From NCBI GenBank assembly GCA_003614735.1, contig KZ992472.1, forward strand, positions 1 through 49,281: 49,281 nucleotides of DNA, given 5' to 3'. Position 1 is the stretch's first letter; every line of letters starts with the position of its first letter. This stretch comes from Thamnocephalis sphaerospora. Taxonomy: Eukaryota > Zoopagomycota > Zoopagomycetes > Zoopagales > Sigmoideomycetaceae. The position numbers were made by a program, and so were the translations under genes. Below the pieces are notes generated by a model. The model saw only the letters and a list, made by a program, of their open reading frames with translations. It made no database searches and was not told where the DNA came from. This document shows, piece after piece, positions 1 to 17,926 of this stretch.

Positions 1-1
1 G

Positions 2-1250
2 GGCATGATGAACGACGCTACCAACTCACTGGCACGACTCTATCAGAATGCGTTCCGCGACTATTTCCGACAGGTAAAGTCGCATACGCTTTTACAAAGC
101 CAAAGCGGCGACTGAGCTCTCTATTTGCATGCGTGTGCTCCAGGCCACAATCGACTTTTTGCTTGGCAATCACCAGATAGATGTGTTCAAACGGGTGCTT
201 GCAAGTACCAATGGCGCACAGCAGCCTGGAGATGAGGATCGCTGGATGAAGATCCGTGCGAACGCCGGTATGCATATGCGTCGTAGTGATGCACTGTGCA
301 CAGCACTGACACACCAAACCTAATCCTGGGCTTCCGCAGTCGAAATCAGCAGTAGTATTGTCATTGGCGATGGAGAAATGCTGCTTAATGGTTGGACACT
401 TCTTTCTCCGGTGACACCCCATCTGATGTACGTGTACCTACAGCGTCAAGCTTGCACGCCCACAATTAGATCAGGCTCATGGCTGATACCGTTGTGCGCA
501 CTAGTCGCGACAAGGCCTACGAGGAAAAGGTGGTCCTGTTGACGCAGCTGGCGCTCTACGTATGCACCTTCCACTATGCTCTGGAAAAGGTGGTCGAATT
601 TGTGCGCATTTCGCTAGACACCATCACCGGCATTCAGCGCGGTAAGATGCAAGCCTGCGTGTTTGCTTGCGCACATTCGCTGCCGTCGTCTAACGTGCGT
701 GACCGCATTCAGGCGAGTATATTCTTTCTACTGCACGGGCCGAGTACACCAATCCCGACGACAACTATGGATTCATCGTGCGCTACAAGCCCGAGGGCGA
801 AGCAGCCCGCTTCAACTCGGGCAGTGTGCGCAACAACCGCAACAGCATTGTCAGCATTCTCGGACCGTCGACCAGCCTCAGGCCAGATCCAACTCGCATT
901 TTTGCGTTCAAAGCAATTCCACCCGGCATTGTCAACGCCGCCGACTTGCATGCTGGGCGTGCTGTGCAGACGGATGCCGAGCAGCACCCACGCTGCGTCG
1001 ATATCGTCGCAGGCATCGTGGCCGAGATTGCCGTGGCATGCCGACACATTGGCCACGATGATTGCGACGACTTGGGGGCTCTGATTGCCAATCACCCTGT
1101 TATAAGGTACGGACTAAATGCGCATAAACAACTGGCTGGCACTGTTACTTACTGTATAGTTAACCACTGATAAAGCCTGGAGGAAGCTCTGGAAAACACA
1201 AGCTTGGTATCAAAAGTGGGGAACCGCCTCAAAAAGGCCGTCCTTAGCTA
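2..1250 (+). CDS. SAC-family phosphoinositide phosphatase with hSac2 domain (INPP5F/SAC2-like), 3' part
   Basis: This is the C-terminal part of a Sac-type phosphoinositide phosphatase; the 5' end and the catalytic CX5R region lie outside the window. The first exon (2-73) carries the end of the SAC domain, with the pattern NSLARLYQNAFRDYFRQ. The next exon begins ATIDFLLGNHQIDVFKR. After short introns (74-143, about 270-341, and one near 430-469) comes the hSac2 domain: EEKVVLLTQLALYVCTFHY, KVVEFVRISLDTITGIQRG, then NYGFIVRYKPEG and RIFAFKAIPPG. A final intron leads to a Lys/Leu-rich tail ending at TAG 1248-1250. The SAC plus hSac2 order is that of INPP5F, a phosphatase acting on PI4P on endocytic membranes. 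The family call is firm. Substrate is inferred from the family. The exon junction near 430 is the least certain. Confidence 0.85.
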
Positions 1251-1719
1251 GTTGCTGCATCTCGCACTCACATGTGCGCTGTGTGGAAAGATGTGCCCAC
1301 CAAAGCGTCAATTCCTTTACACCTCCTCATCATCATCGCCTGTCTGTCGCCTGTATGTATTACGCTCCCGCTTAGCGGACCGCTAAGCGGGCAATAAACA
1401 CATCATCTGGTTTGATGTATATTTGAGCGCATCCACGTGGGCAAACGCACGCTTGTGTCAACGGCGCAGATGGCGCTTGCAAAGGCGGTTGACCAAAGGG
1501 GATCAGTGTATTGCCGAAAAGTGCAAGAAAAAAAACAAAAGTAAATGTCATCGTTAGGAGAAATGGAGAGAGCGTTACCAAAAAATAAGCCGTACAAGAC
1601 TGACAAAGATGGCACTACAAGGGCACTTTTACGAATAGAACAGCAGAAAATTAAACGAAAAGATCTGCAAAAATATGTCAGTATCCGTTACCTGACACGG
1701 CGGGTGCAGTGATGGCGTG
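1251..1719. other. Convergent 3' intergenic region
   Basis: This is the space between the stop codons of the phosphatase (+) and the arrestin (-). The only structure I see is the perfect inverted repeat at 1367-1391. Short AT-rich runs around 1520-1540 and 1640-1680 fit 3' UTR sequence. Reading frames here are short and show no conserved features. Confidence 0.5.
1367..1391. repeat. Perfect 12-bp inverted repeat with 1-nt spacer
   Basis: The left arm CCCGCTTAGCGG (1367-1378) is the exact reverse complement of the right arm (1380-1391), separated by a single A. As RNA, a one-base loop is sterically impossible, so a hairpin would have to open a few base pairs. As DNA it is a 25-bp near-palindrome. 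It sits between two convergent genes, about 117 nt past the phosphatase stop. Confidence 0.9.
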
Positions 1720-3143
1720 CTAGGGCTGACTAGATTCGTGTCCGGATGCTCCGGAAAAACTGGCCACCGACTCCTCATAGCTTGGGAGCGACCACTGCCG
1801 GGAAAGAACGGCTGTTTCGTAGCCGGGCAGCGCACTCTCCATAGCTGAGCTTGCAGATTGACTGCCGTCTAGGCTTGGAACAGTCCGCGAATAGATGGAC
1901 GATGGAGCAGATGACTGCGCCCATAGAGGAGGCTCCGAGGGCGAGCGCGCTCGCCAAGTACCGCTGTTTTGGCGTACTATAGCGTCCTCAAACGAGTAGA
2001 CGGTGTCCAGCTCGGACTCGTCAGCAGCTTCAAAGAATGAGTCGCTTGAAAGCGGCTGTGGTGACGGGCACGCACTCAGCAGCAGCATGCTGCACTCATA
2101 GTCGCCATAGGATGGTGGCACCGATCTAGTAAGGCGCGACGACTGCGGCAGTATAATGATGGGTATTTCATGGAGCACTTTGGCCGTACCCTGCCGGTCG
2201 TTGAAGATGATATAGACGCGCAGCCGATGCTTTACGCGGATCCATGGTGTGTGGCAATCATATTGTACGCGCTGTGCAGGTTGTAAATCCTTGTTGCATG
2301 GTAGGCGAAACAGAAACGTATGCTCCCAATGCTTGCTCATCGCGCTGTCTACGATCCTTTCTGCCTGACGCGCCATACAGCGCTGGTCCTTGTGCGTCGT
2401 CTCGGAGTCTGGCTGGTATTGCACATACTCAACCAGACTGCAGACCATGTCACTGACCTTTGCTTGATTGCACTCGGCCTCCCAGTTGACCTGGATCGGC
2501 ACCGTGTCGCCACAGCAGTATGCGCTAGCCGCAGTGGTAAGCGTGGACTTGACACGGCCTTCCCAGTTCTCGGTTACCTCGCTGCCCTCTAACCACGCAG
2601 AGTTGTTGTCGTTTGTGTGACGTTCCACACAGACTTCACAGTCTTGGACATGATTCAGACGAAGACCCGGGCGCTCCACCACGGCCTTGATGCGGTACTC
2701 GACGGCGCCGTACTTTGTGCACACCGTCTCTGGTGCGTCACCAGGTATGATCTCCTCGAAAGGATAGCGGTATTCACCGGGCTCGAGTGTGTGCACGCGT
2801 CTGGTTGGCGGCAAGAAAACCCAGGGTCGGTAGATGATGTTGCGCTTCTTGCTTAGCCCCGAGCGGGACCCGGTATCTTAGATGTGATTATGCAAAGGTT
2901 AGCTGGCTAAGGCAGCCAAGCCACGGGCAGCCGCCAGGCCATCGTACCTTTCATCCATCCAACGTGCATATCGCCCCGAAAGCGCGCGTGGATGGTACGC
3001 ACTAGGACCGGCTCTTTTACGGACACCACTACAGTCCCACGCAGCACGGCACTGGGCGATTCGGTAGAGCTTCCGCGCAGAACGATGGACTTTTCCTGCA
3101 GCTCGATCCTGACATTGATGCTGGGGGAAGGAAACAATAGCAT
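1720..3143 (-). CDS. Alpha-arrestin-like protein (ART/arrestin-related trafficking adaptor)
   Basis: This encodes an arrestin-fold adaptor of about 450 residues. Exon 1 (3143-2948) carries the arrestin N-lobe: SINVRIELQEKSIVLRG, then RGTVVVSVKEPVLVRTIHAR and FRGDMHVGWM. A 71-nt intron (2947-2877) joins in frame to exon 2 with RNIIYRPWVF, YPFEEIIPGDAPE, YGAVEYRIKAVVERPG and, in the C-lobe, WIRVKHRLRVYIIFND. The tail is Ser/Pro-rich and holds one PPSY motif followed by GDYE, plus LPGYE and LPSYEES motifs. PPxY and LPxY motifs bind WW domains of Rsp5/NEDD4 ligases, so this is probably an adaptor directing plasma-membrane cargo to ubiquitination. The start at 3143 is chosen because arrestin homology begins just after it. 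The frame stays open further upstream to 3422, so a longer N-terminus is possible. Confidence 0.85.
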
Positions 3144-4628
3144 GTTGGCGATGCAGAAGTTTGGCTTGAGGTGCGGCAGTGGGCCGCGTCGCGGAACGCG
3201 CAACGAGATGGACAGGTGGTGTGCGCACTGGCGTATAAGGCAGTCCTGCAATGCTGAGTTGGCTGTGCGGGCAATGCGCTGGGCGGTGTCTAGTGCGGCG
3301 GTGATTTTTATAGCCGTCGTGGTGGCGCAATTTCGACAGTGCAAATTGCGCGCAGTAAAGCCAAGCCCAGCCACATGTCGCTGAAGAGCAACATTCCAAT
3401 GTGGAAATGCTGCCATATGCACCGACTAGACAGCAGGTCTCGTGGTACTAGATTGATACGGCTGACTGGACGTGAATGGCGTCTTGCTGATCAGCAGCAA
3501 GTGCGCTTGCTTTGGCGCTCTAGCCGGAGATCCCCGGAGTCTTCAGCTACATCAGACGCGGACGCCAGATAGCAAACCCCGGACACGTCGGACTACCAGG
3601 TCCTGTGATCACTGCACCAATGAATCCCCATACCCGCACCCTAATACAGTCAACGCTCGCACAGCAGAAATTGTACGGAGACGCTGGGCTGATGGCGGAT
3701 CAACGGCATTGTCCGTCTTGCGATTATCAGCGGTCGGCTGTGCACTCGCTAAAGCGGGATTACTAACGGATATAACGGGTGTCGGGTTTGCGAACTGAGT
3801 CACGAAGGATTAGCCGGATGCCGCGACGAGTGGCATAGCGGCCTGGGCTGACGTCAATGCGCAGTCTCCTGAGCTGGCGTGCGACAGCTGGCTTGGGTCG
3901 GCAATTGTGGCCATTTCGCTTTCCAAACATGCGGCAGCCATAGCGTGGGCAATGGCGTGCTATTGTCGTCGTGTTGGTATAATTGCCAATCGCAGCACTA
4001 CCTGCGTTGCCGCATCCCGAATACGTGGTGTGAACACTTGGTATGACGGCGCGATGGAACACGATAGACCAACTAGGAGCGAAATGAGCAGTCCTGCTTG
4101 CTAGCCAAGTGAGTCACGCCTGTACGCTGCAACCAAGGAGGCCTGGCGCCTTCCCACGATGCTACTGCGTCCTATCAGGCTCGCTGTTTAGGCCATTAGC
4201 GCTGGAATCCTCCAGAAGAATCGGTACGCTAGTGCGGAAGACGGCCAGCAGCACGTGCTACGTGTCCGATTCCCAGTCCAAGCTTGCCAAAATTACGGCT
4301 AGTGCCAGCGCTATTTACAGCCAGTTGATTGACGATAACGCCGGACAACTTTTAGAGATAGCCTCCGTGTTTCGGGTAGACTACTTGTGGCGGTGATTTC
4401 AGTAGGTAAAAATAGCATTCAGACAAGGTAGGTTGGTCAAGTCTGTTATTTTTGCTACACGTGCAGAGTCGCTTGGCCGTGCCAGACCTTGCATCTTCAC
4501 CCCAGTACGTCGGAATGTAAGCCAGCGCTGTTGCGTTGATCGAAATGCCGCGTCGGCTTGGAGCGCTAACATGGTGTGTTCACGCTGCGTACGCTGCCGA
4601 CGGTAGCCAGTCTGCAGCGCAATCCATC
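3144..4628. other. Unresolved stretch, possible small gene(s)
   Basis: No reading frame here is recognisable. Three open segments on the + strand look compositionally protein-like. One at about 3530-3770 includes AQQKLYGDAGLMADQRHCPS followed by CDYQ and runs into a strong branch-like TTACTAAC at about 3757. One lies at about 3840-4104. One at 4230-4396 includes KLAKITASASAIYSQLIDD and ends at TGA 4394-4396. I could not join them into one protein with good splice sites. The CPSC element might suggest a LITAF/BRI3-like zinc-binding fragment, but the second half of such a domain is not visible. Confidence 0.25.
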
Positions 4629-5274
4629 ATGTCCGAGTCGGTGCACATTGTTACGGTGCGGCTTATCAAGTCGTTCGAGTACCGCACCTTCAAGAATCTG
4701 CTTATGCGCGACGTGGACCCGCAGCAGACCGTGGCCGAGTTCAAGGAGAACATCCGCGCAGGTGCAGTAGCATGATGGCGGTGTATGCTGGTCGACATGC
4801 TATTGACCGTACTCACCGATACATTGGCGGCAGCTATGAAGACTGCCTCCGGGATGAAACCGTTTTTGAGCGTGAACTACGGTTAGTAGCCCGTGCCGAG
4901 TCCGTGTAGCATGCGTGCGCGTGTTAACAATCGGCATACCGCGTAGATACGCTCAAAATGTACACCAAAGCGCACGGCTCCAAGGTAACAATTATGCACG
5001 CGCTATAGCCTGTGCGCACTTTGACATGGCAGCTGATGACGTCTGCGCAGACAAGCAACCTGATTATTAACCTAAACCACGATGACTGGATCATGGACGA
5101 CGAAAAGACGCTGGCCGACTATGGCGTTGGTGCGTTGACTTTTCGACGGCGGCAGCGTGCTGTTTGATCCTCACCGTGCATACATGTACGCGCACAGAAA
5201 ACGAGACAGAGCTTTCTTTCTTCAATCGCGAGGCATACGAGACATTCAAGCTGGACCCAGAAGTCAAATGGTGA
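4629..5274 (+). CDS. UPF0538 family protein (C2orf76 homologue)
   Basis: This is a small conserved eukaryotic protein of about 125 residues and unknown function. Five exons join in frame: 4629-4761, 4834-4881, 4947-4984, 5051-5129 and 5198-5274. The N-terminus has HIVTVRLIKSFEYRTFKN and then DPQQTVAEFKENI. The middle has KPFLSVNYDTLKMYTKAHGS and then NLIINLNHDDWIMDD. The C-terminus has TLADYGV, NETELSFFNREAYETFK and ends in a Lys-Trp. This matches the C2orf76 pattern throughout, including the ubiquitin-like ITVRLIKSFE start and the EDYKNYK-type end, at nearly the same length. The ATG at 4629 is chosen because the conserved region starts right after it. An in-frame upstream ATG at 4536 would add a tail with no family counterpart. 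Each intron is 65-72 nt. Confidence 0.9.
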
Positions 5275-5490
5275 GCGCAGCACGAGATGCAGCGTGTGCT
5301 AGAGTCTGTGCATCCTAGTCAGGCCCCATGTGTATTTGCGCTTCAGCACATCCCTTAAATGCACACTTTAAAATGACCGAAAATATGCGACCAGTACTGG
5401 TGCGCCGTTGAAAGTTGCATTGGCATCCTGTTATTGCTCCTCAGCCCCGTACCGCACAAGCACTCGCAAACAGAACCGCGGCGCGTGTGA

Positions 5491-6493
5491 TTAGTACGGC
5501 GTGCCATAGCCACCGCGACGGCCGCCCCTACAATATGTGTGCACGCAGATGCGTTAGCAACAGCAAGCACCATGCAACACCCGTGAGATGACATACCGGC
5601 CACGTGGGCGGAATCCACCACGATATGGGCGCCGACCACGACCGCGGCCACGATGGAAACCTGGAACATTGGTGCGCTTTGCCGAGACCTGATACCGTGC
5701 CGTTGTTAGCATCTACGTAGTCCCATTCCCGACCGATCATCGATGCACCCACCTTGAGCTGGCGACCACGGAATAGCGAGTCGTTTAGTGTTACGGCATT
5801 GGCCACCGAAGCAATATCGGCAAACTCAACATACGCAAATCTACCCGCAATACGATGCCATCAGCCGTGCATCCCGAGGCCATCTGCTCACGCTACCCAC
5901 CCTTTGGGATGTCCAGTCCATTTGTCGCATAGAATTGTGATGCGGTTGATGGTGCCGCACGACTGAAAATGCGCCTGCACTTCCTCCGGCGTGGCGCCAT
6001 AGTCCACCTGCATGCCGATCGGCAGTAGCGGTGTTGATGAGCGCTATATCGTCGAGAACACCGCCAAGACGGCAAACACACTATCAACTGCTTACATTGC
6101 CGACGTACACCGAGCGTGCATCCGCCTCCTCCTTGTCTATCGTGAATATCACGGTCACGCCACGTAGAGCGTCAGCGTTGTGCGCCAAAACAGCCGCAGC
6201 GTCCGGACAAAGCCTCCCACCTTCGCCCAGTTCCGAGCTCATTTCCTTGACCACTTTGGCCTGCATCTCCTTGAGCTTGGCCGCTTCCTGCTCCATCTCC
6301 TGCACACGTCGCTTCATGGCTTCAATTTCCTGTAAACAGCGACAGGATGCGTAAGCAAAGGCATGTCCAGCGGCCACACGCACGACAGGCAGCGCCTCAC
6401 GTTCAGCTCATTGTTGTCGGCGCCAAGCTGATCGGCATCCTGCGTATGCGTCTGCTCGTCCATGGACGGCGCGGCATCGTTTAGATCGGCCAT
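5491..6493 (-). CDS. PAB2: Nuclear poly(A)-binding protein, PABPN1/Pab2 type
   Basis: This protein would bind poly(A) in the nucleus and take part in polyadenylation and RNA turnover. After an acidic N-terminus ([20 protein letters not shown]) comes a coiled coil, [20 protein letters not shown], which closely matches the PABPN1 helix. One RRM follows, with RNP2 [20 protein letters not shown], then [22 protein letters not shown]1 FAYVEFA and [10 protein letters not shown]. The C-terminus is an Arg/Gly-rich tail ([20 protein letters not shown]) ending GGYGTPY at TAA 5491-5493, as in vertebrate PABPN1 (an RGG tail ending near SPY). There are at least six exons; RNP2 and RNP1 lie on separate exons. 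The start at 6493 is the first ATG of the acidic region. A further in-frame ATG at 6568 is less likely. Confidence 0.9.
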
Positions 6494-6799
6494 CGTGTCA
6501 AAGGGCGGCGGTATTGCTGGCGTTGAGCTACGCGATCGTGCGAGCACTCGGTCTACACGCTTATGCACGGCAAGACAGCGCTTTGAAAAACACTGCTGTA
6601 GTGTGGCGCGTTTGCAGACTATGCAAAATGGAAAAAGGATGTGGGCAGAGATCGCGCTTGCTCTTGGGCTAACCGCCAGATGACAATGTTTTTATCGCTC
6701 CAATTGATTTAGACCAGCCGAGGACAGCCGGACCAGTCAACATACCACCGCCACCGCTAGGCGCTGGCCAGACATAAATGCTCCAGGCATCAGAGGCAG

Positions 6800-7212
6800 C
6801 TAGTTGGCGTCTCGAAGGCGCGGTGGCTCCTCTCTGCCACGCGCCAGCGAACAAGCAAACGACAGCGCAGCATAAGTAACGGCAACGATGGTTCTAAAAC
6901 ACGCCGACAAATTACTCGACTTGGCGACACCACTGGCGCTGGCACAGGCAGGCGCTGGCGCAGACACAGACGCAGGCCAAACGTGTCTCGAGCCACCACT
7001 CACCCGGGCTTGGAGCGCATGCAGCGGGACCAGACGCGAAAATGAGCGAGTCCTTGGGGTGGCCATGCCTGGACAGCAGCCAAAAAGTCCTCCAAGTGCG
7101 CGTTGCAGCGATGCGGATTCAGCGTGATGCCCGAGCCCGGCAGTGGGCGCGCCGAGGTAAGCTCGGCTGGGTCTTTGGTAGGAGGCGCGGTATCGGTAGA
7201 TTGCGAAGACAT
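6800..7212 (-). CDS. Hypothetical small protein with possible C-terminal membrane helix
   Basis: I do not recognise this gene. The first exon starts MSSQSTDTAPPTKDPAEL at 7212 and contains HRCNAHLEDFLAAVQAW and AHFRVWSRCMRSKPG. A GTGAGT donor follows at about 7023. If the acceptor is the second CAG (TGTGCCAG), the frame continues into SSNLSACFRTIVAVTYAALS and FACSLARG, a plausible membrane helix, ending at 6800. If the first CAG is used, the protein ends earlier with a short Cys-rich tail. The frame upstream of 7212 is also open to 7380. It lies between the Pab2 gene and the Rsp5 gene on the same strand. The sequence supports a real coding exon but not a function. Confidence 0.4.
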
Positions 7213-7682
7213 GGCGTTTGCAGAATGAGTGTCGCTCGTCTCTGCTCGTCTGGCAAGTCCACTCGTGAAAACATGTCGCGCAAATGGCCAGTGCCACCAG
7301 TGGACCACGCTAGTCGCAGACATCTCTACATCACACGATAGCTGCCTGAGGGCAGTGAAAGACATCCAGCCGTATATCACTCCGTCACTATTATGCCACA
7401 GTTTGTTGAGCCAGTAGAAATAGTGGTAAACACCGCAGCGTCATCAAAGGCAAGAATAAGGGTAGGTAGGGTGCATGCAGGCACATAGACTGGCGGTCGT
7501 AGTGCCGTGACCAGCCGCCAGTCCCAGGCGTATGCAGCGGTCTCGCACACAAACAGTGGGTAACAGAGTGGTGTGCGTGAAAGCAGCATCGTTACTTCCA
7601 TTGCTGCAATGCACTTGAGCAAGGACAGCGCGAGTCTCGATTGCCGCGTGGGCAAGCAGGTGGAGCGCACGATAGGCGACAC
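7213..7682. other. Intergenic region between Rsp5 3' end and small gene
   Basis: This is about 470 nt with no conserved reading frame. It should hold the 3' UTR of the HECT ligase gene and the promoter of the small downstream gene, both on the minus strand. I see no repeat or RNA gene. Confidence 0.4.
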
Positions 7683-11562
<3,880 letters not shown>

Positions 11563-12040
11563 TGCAGACAGCGGCCGGGAAACGGCAGGCGTACACGTTG
11601 GGCGACAGACTCCACCGACTAGACCGCAGCACAGATACGCCTCACCAGGCTAACGTCCCGTTGAGCTGGCGCGTCTGGCGGATCGCAGCGACACGCCCTA
11701 CACACGGCAGCGCGGTCGTGACAGTAGATGGTACTGCAGACGCCACGTAAGCTAACGGGCAAAGCGTCAGCCGTCAGAATAACCGCGCGCATGCACTTTG
11801 CAGCAAGAATGCAATGGGAACTGCAACTGTGTGCAGGCACACTGGTGGTCGCAGGCCATGACGAGCACACTATAGGCGGTATGGAGGAAGCGCCGGGAGG
11901 GCAAGCCCGGTAAAATACCCACCAGAACCACAAAGGCAAGCAGCGGCAGCAGTAGCCGCAAACAGGCGACCGTAGTGGTGATGGCGGACGAGGGAATGCG
12001 AGCGAGGTGGTGGATAGAGAAGAAGCGGCGTGTGTTGTGA

Positions 12041-12079
12041 GTGTATGTGTGTGTGCGTGTGTGTGTGTGTGTGTGTGTG
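12041..12079. repeat. (GT)n microsatellite
   Basis: This is a run of GT dinucleotides with two interruptions (GTAT, GCGT), 39 nt in all. It lies upstream of RIX7 and is paired with an (AC)n tract 75 nt further on. Confidence 0.95.
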
Positions 12080-12153
12080 ATAGACTGGCAATCCTACTAA
12101 GCGCGTTGGCTCAAGTGACACACTGGAAAGGCCAACGTGTGTAGGACCAGTAT

Positions 12154-12172
12154 ACACACACACACACACACA
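12154..12172. repeat. (AC)n microsatellite
   Basis: This is an uninterrupted AC tract of 19 nt. It is the reverse complement in type of the GT tract at 12041-12079, so the two could pair as arms of a large hairpin in single-stranded DNA or RNA. Confidence 0.95.
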
Positions 12173-12715
12173 GTATTGTCGTGTGCTCTGCGCCACGTTG
12201 TCGACCACCCTCACTACCACTTGATTTGCAGCAGGGCGCATGGCAATGCCATACACGCGCTCGGCCCTGCCGTTCAAGTGTCCAAGCACAGGGTCCTTTA
12301 ACAAGCCTAGCGTTCGCCTGTAACCGCCATAAAAAGATGCGTCGCATGATGCATGAGCGGCTAAAGAACGGGTGAGCCGCTGCATACATTGGTCACAATG
12401 CAAGCGCAAAGGCCGCCTGCTCGGACCTAGTTGCAACCGCAGCACATGGTCAAAGGGACGCGGGCTTGGCCGCAGCTGTTTGCGTTAATGTTCTAGATAA
12501 GCCGAGCTATACTTGACGGTTCAGGGTTGCCATCGCATCAGCCATATCCGTGGCATAGGCGGACTACAGTTAGACCTGGACATTTTTCTTCTTTTATTCT
12601 CTCGCAGGGCAGACCATCACACCCACACGCGCGCGCGTGGACTACTGCATCCTGCTTTCTCTGCGTGTGCATTTGCAGAGCTCATTGGTCCTGCCCGCTG
12701 AATCGCTCTGCTACC

Positions 12716-15995
<3,280 letters not shown>

Positions 15996-16199
15996 TATGC
16001 GCTACTGTTGCCATCTCCGCCGCCGCACACCTACCATCTCCTCCGTGGTCCATTTCGACGTCTATACGCCGCACATGCGCGGCCGTTCTCGATAAAGCAT
16101 TATTATTCTGCATGCTGCGTACCACGCCTATCCTTGCATTGCGCGATCTATCAGACTGGTCTTTTATCAAGTTTAAAACAAAAGCCGATTGCTCCTGCG

Positions 16200-17220
16200 C
16201 TAGTTGGCCTTTGGCATGAACGGATCGGCGACGCTCATACGGGCTATGCGCTCGCGCGGCAGGGCTCCGTCAGTCTCCGACAGATATGTGGGGAATGGCG
16301 GTGGCAGCGCATCAGCCGGGAACGGCTTGGCTCCGCGCATCTTGACCGCATCCTTGACCCTGATGTACTGCGTCTTATGGCCAGGTACAGCGCCACGGAC
16401 GTAGAGCAGATTCAGGCCAGCGTCCACCTTCATCACCTGGACGTCAAAGTACCATGGATCAGCAAACATCCAAATCAGTCCATTCGCAAAATACCGTAGT
16501 GCTCACTTTGAGATTCTGCATCGTGGCGTTCTTGCCGCCCATGCGACCAGCCATCTTTTTGCCCTTGAAAACCTTACCCGGATCCTGGCACTGACCAGTC
16601 GAACCGAGCGAACGGTGTGTCAGCGAGACACCGTGCGACGCACGGAGACCTTTGAAGCCGTGGCGCTTCATGCCGCCTGCAAAGCCCTTGCCGATGGTGG
16701 GCGCGGTCACATCCACAAACTGGCCGGGCAGGAAATGTGCGGCGGTGATCTCGGTGGTCACCGGCAACGCGGCGTCCTTGGTCACGAGGAATTCGCACAC
16801 GTATTTCTTGGGCTGCACGCCAGCCTTGGCAAAGTGGCCACGCTCCGGCTTGGTGACGCGCTGCGGCAGCTGATTAACAGCGCCCAGCTGCAGCTTCACC
16901 ATGCCCTCTTGTTCGGCGGACGGCCGCGCCTGAATCACCTGCACATTGTCCAGCTTAAGCACAGTGACGGGATGGCGCACGCCCCATTCGTCCCAAAGCG
17001 CAGTCATGCCGATCTTGAGGGCGATCACGCCGGTGCGCCGCGACTCGGGCGTCCAGGGGGCGTGTGCCGTTGCCTCTGGCTCTTTCACCGCAGCCGGCTG
17101 AGACTGCGCCGTAGTCGTAATCGGAGCGCGACCAGCAAGGAATCCGGACATTGTAGTGCGCACGCCGGCACCAGCGAGCAGCGGGCGGAGCGCCGCAGCT
17201 GCACGCACTCGGGAGAACAT
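16200..17220 (-). CDS. Mitochondrial large-subunit ribosomal protein uL3m
   Basis: This is the mitochondrial form of ribosomal protein L3. The N-terminus [17 protein letters not shown] is Arg/Ala-rich without acidic residues, as in a mitochondrial presequence. The mature part has [74 protein letters not shown] and [20 protein letters not shown], all L3 signatures. Exon 1 is 17220-16507. A 70-nt intron (16506-16437) joins QNLK in frame to [19 protein letters not shown]. The protein ends PFMPKAN at 16200. It is convergent with RIX7, the stops being 204 nt apart. About 315 residues is normal for fungal uL3m (MRPL9 in yeast). Confidence 0.93.
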
Positions 17221-17926
17221 GGCAGGCGTGGATCGGGGTGGAGCGTACGGCAGGCAGCAGTGTACACGAAAGAAATGCGCGGCCGATCGAGCGAAAGTAG
17301 GGTGGTGCCTCGGACGCGACAACAGCAAATACCGCAAGTCTGATCGGCCGAGACTGGATTCGCTCGGTGCAGGGTCGATCCACCATCTGCCCCCGATCTC
17401 AGGTTGGCCACACGTGCCATAATGGTATAGCCGACGCTCACCGTTTCCATGCTGCTTGGCTCACCATAACTGGCAGCTAGGGTTGCACCGCCCGTTTTGC
17501 CGTGATAATTGCATTCACCCCAAGCACTGACGTGATGGCGGTTGGTCCTTCCTGCCGGACCTGTCCGCGCAGCGTGTGTGTGTGAGCGCGTACTGAGTGG
17601 CGAAAGTGGGTGTGTGGCTATGCCGGGCCATATGCAATTGGATATCTGCATGTCAAGCACTACACTGTTTAGTGAGTATTCTAGGGAAAATGCCTGCCTT
17701 ATAGGGGCGCCGGAGCTGGCTCCTTAAAGGCACAGCGGCCGACGCCGACGCCCGCCAGTCTGGTCGCACTCCTTTCTTTCACTCGCCACTTTACTCCATA
17801 CGCCGCTCGCTAGCACGCCGTGCTCACACCTTGTCGTCCAAGGCTGCAGCTGCCTGTCTGTCCCGTTTGCAGCCTTGACTCATTCATAGCGATTTAATAC
17901 TTCCAACTAGTATAGTGTCATTCAGC
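17221..17926. promoter_or_regulatory. Divergent promoter region of uL3m (-) and DUF7137-like gene (+)
   Basis: This is 706 nt between two divergent start codons. CT-rich stretches around 17755-17800 precede the + gene, as is common just upstream of fungal start sites. I see no recognisable binding site or RNA gene. Confidence 0.4.

Larger units (their letters stand above)
11563..12715. other. Divergent upstream region of RSP5 (-) and RIX7 (+), with possible small minus-strand gene
   Basis: A minus-strand frame starting at 11961 reads MRLLLPLLAFVVLVGILPG, which looks like a signal peptide or membrane anchor. It continues without conserved features to 11767. A second minus-strand frame (12445-11870) begins in protein-like sequence but then reads through TG/CA microsatellites, so at least its central part is not credible coding sequence. 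Neither is supported by family similarity. The region otherwise looks like promoter and 5' UTR sequence for the two flanking genes, with a pyrimidine-rich tract at about 12583-12604. Confidence 0.3.

Noticed and set aside
11870-12445. 191-codon minus-strand ORF beside the GT/AC repeats
   Set aside because: It reads through both microsatellites (His-Thr and Cys-Val runs), has no conserved features and lies in a divergent intergenic region.
16615-17343. 242-codon + strand ORF opposite uL3m
   Set aside because: It is antisense to the clear uL3m exon and shows only mirror composition of that gene.
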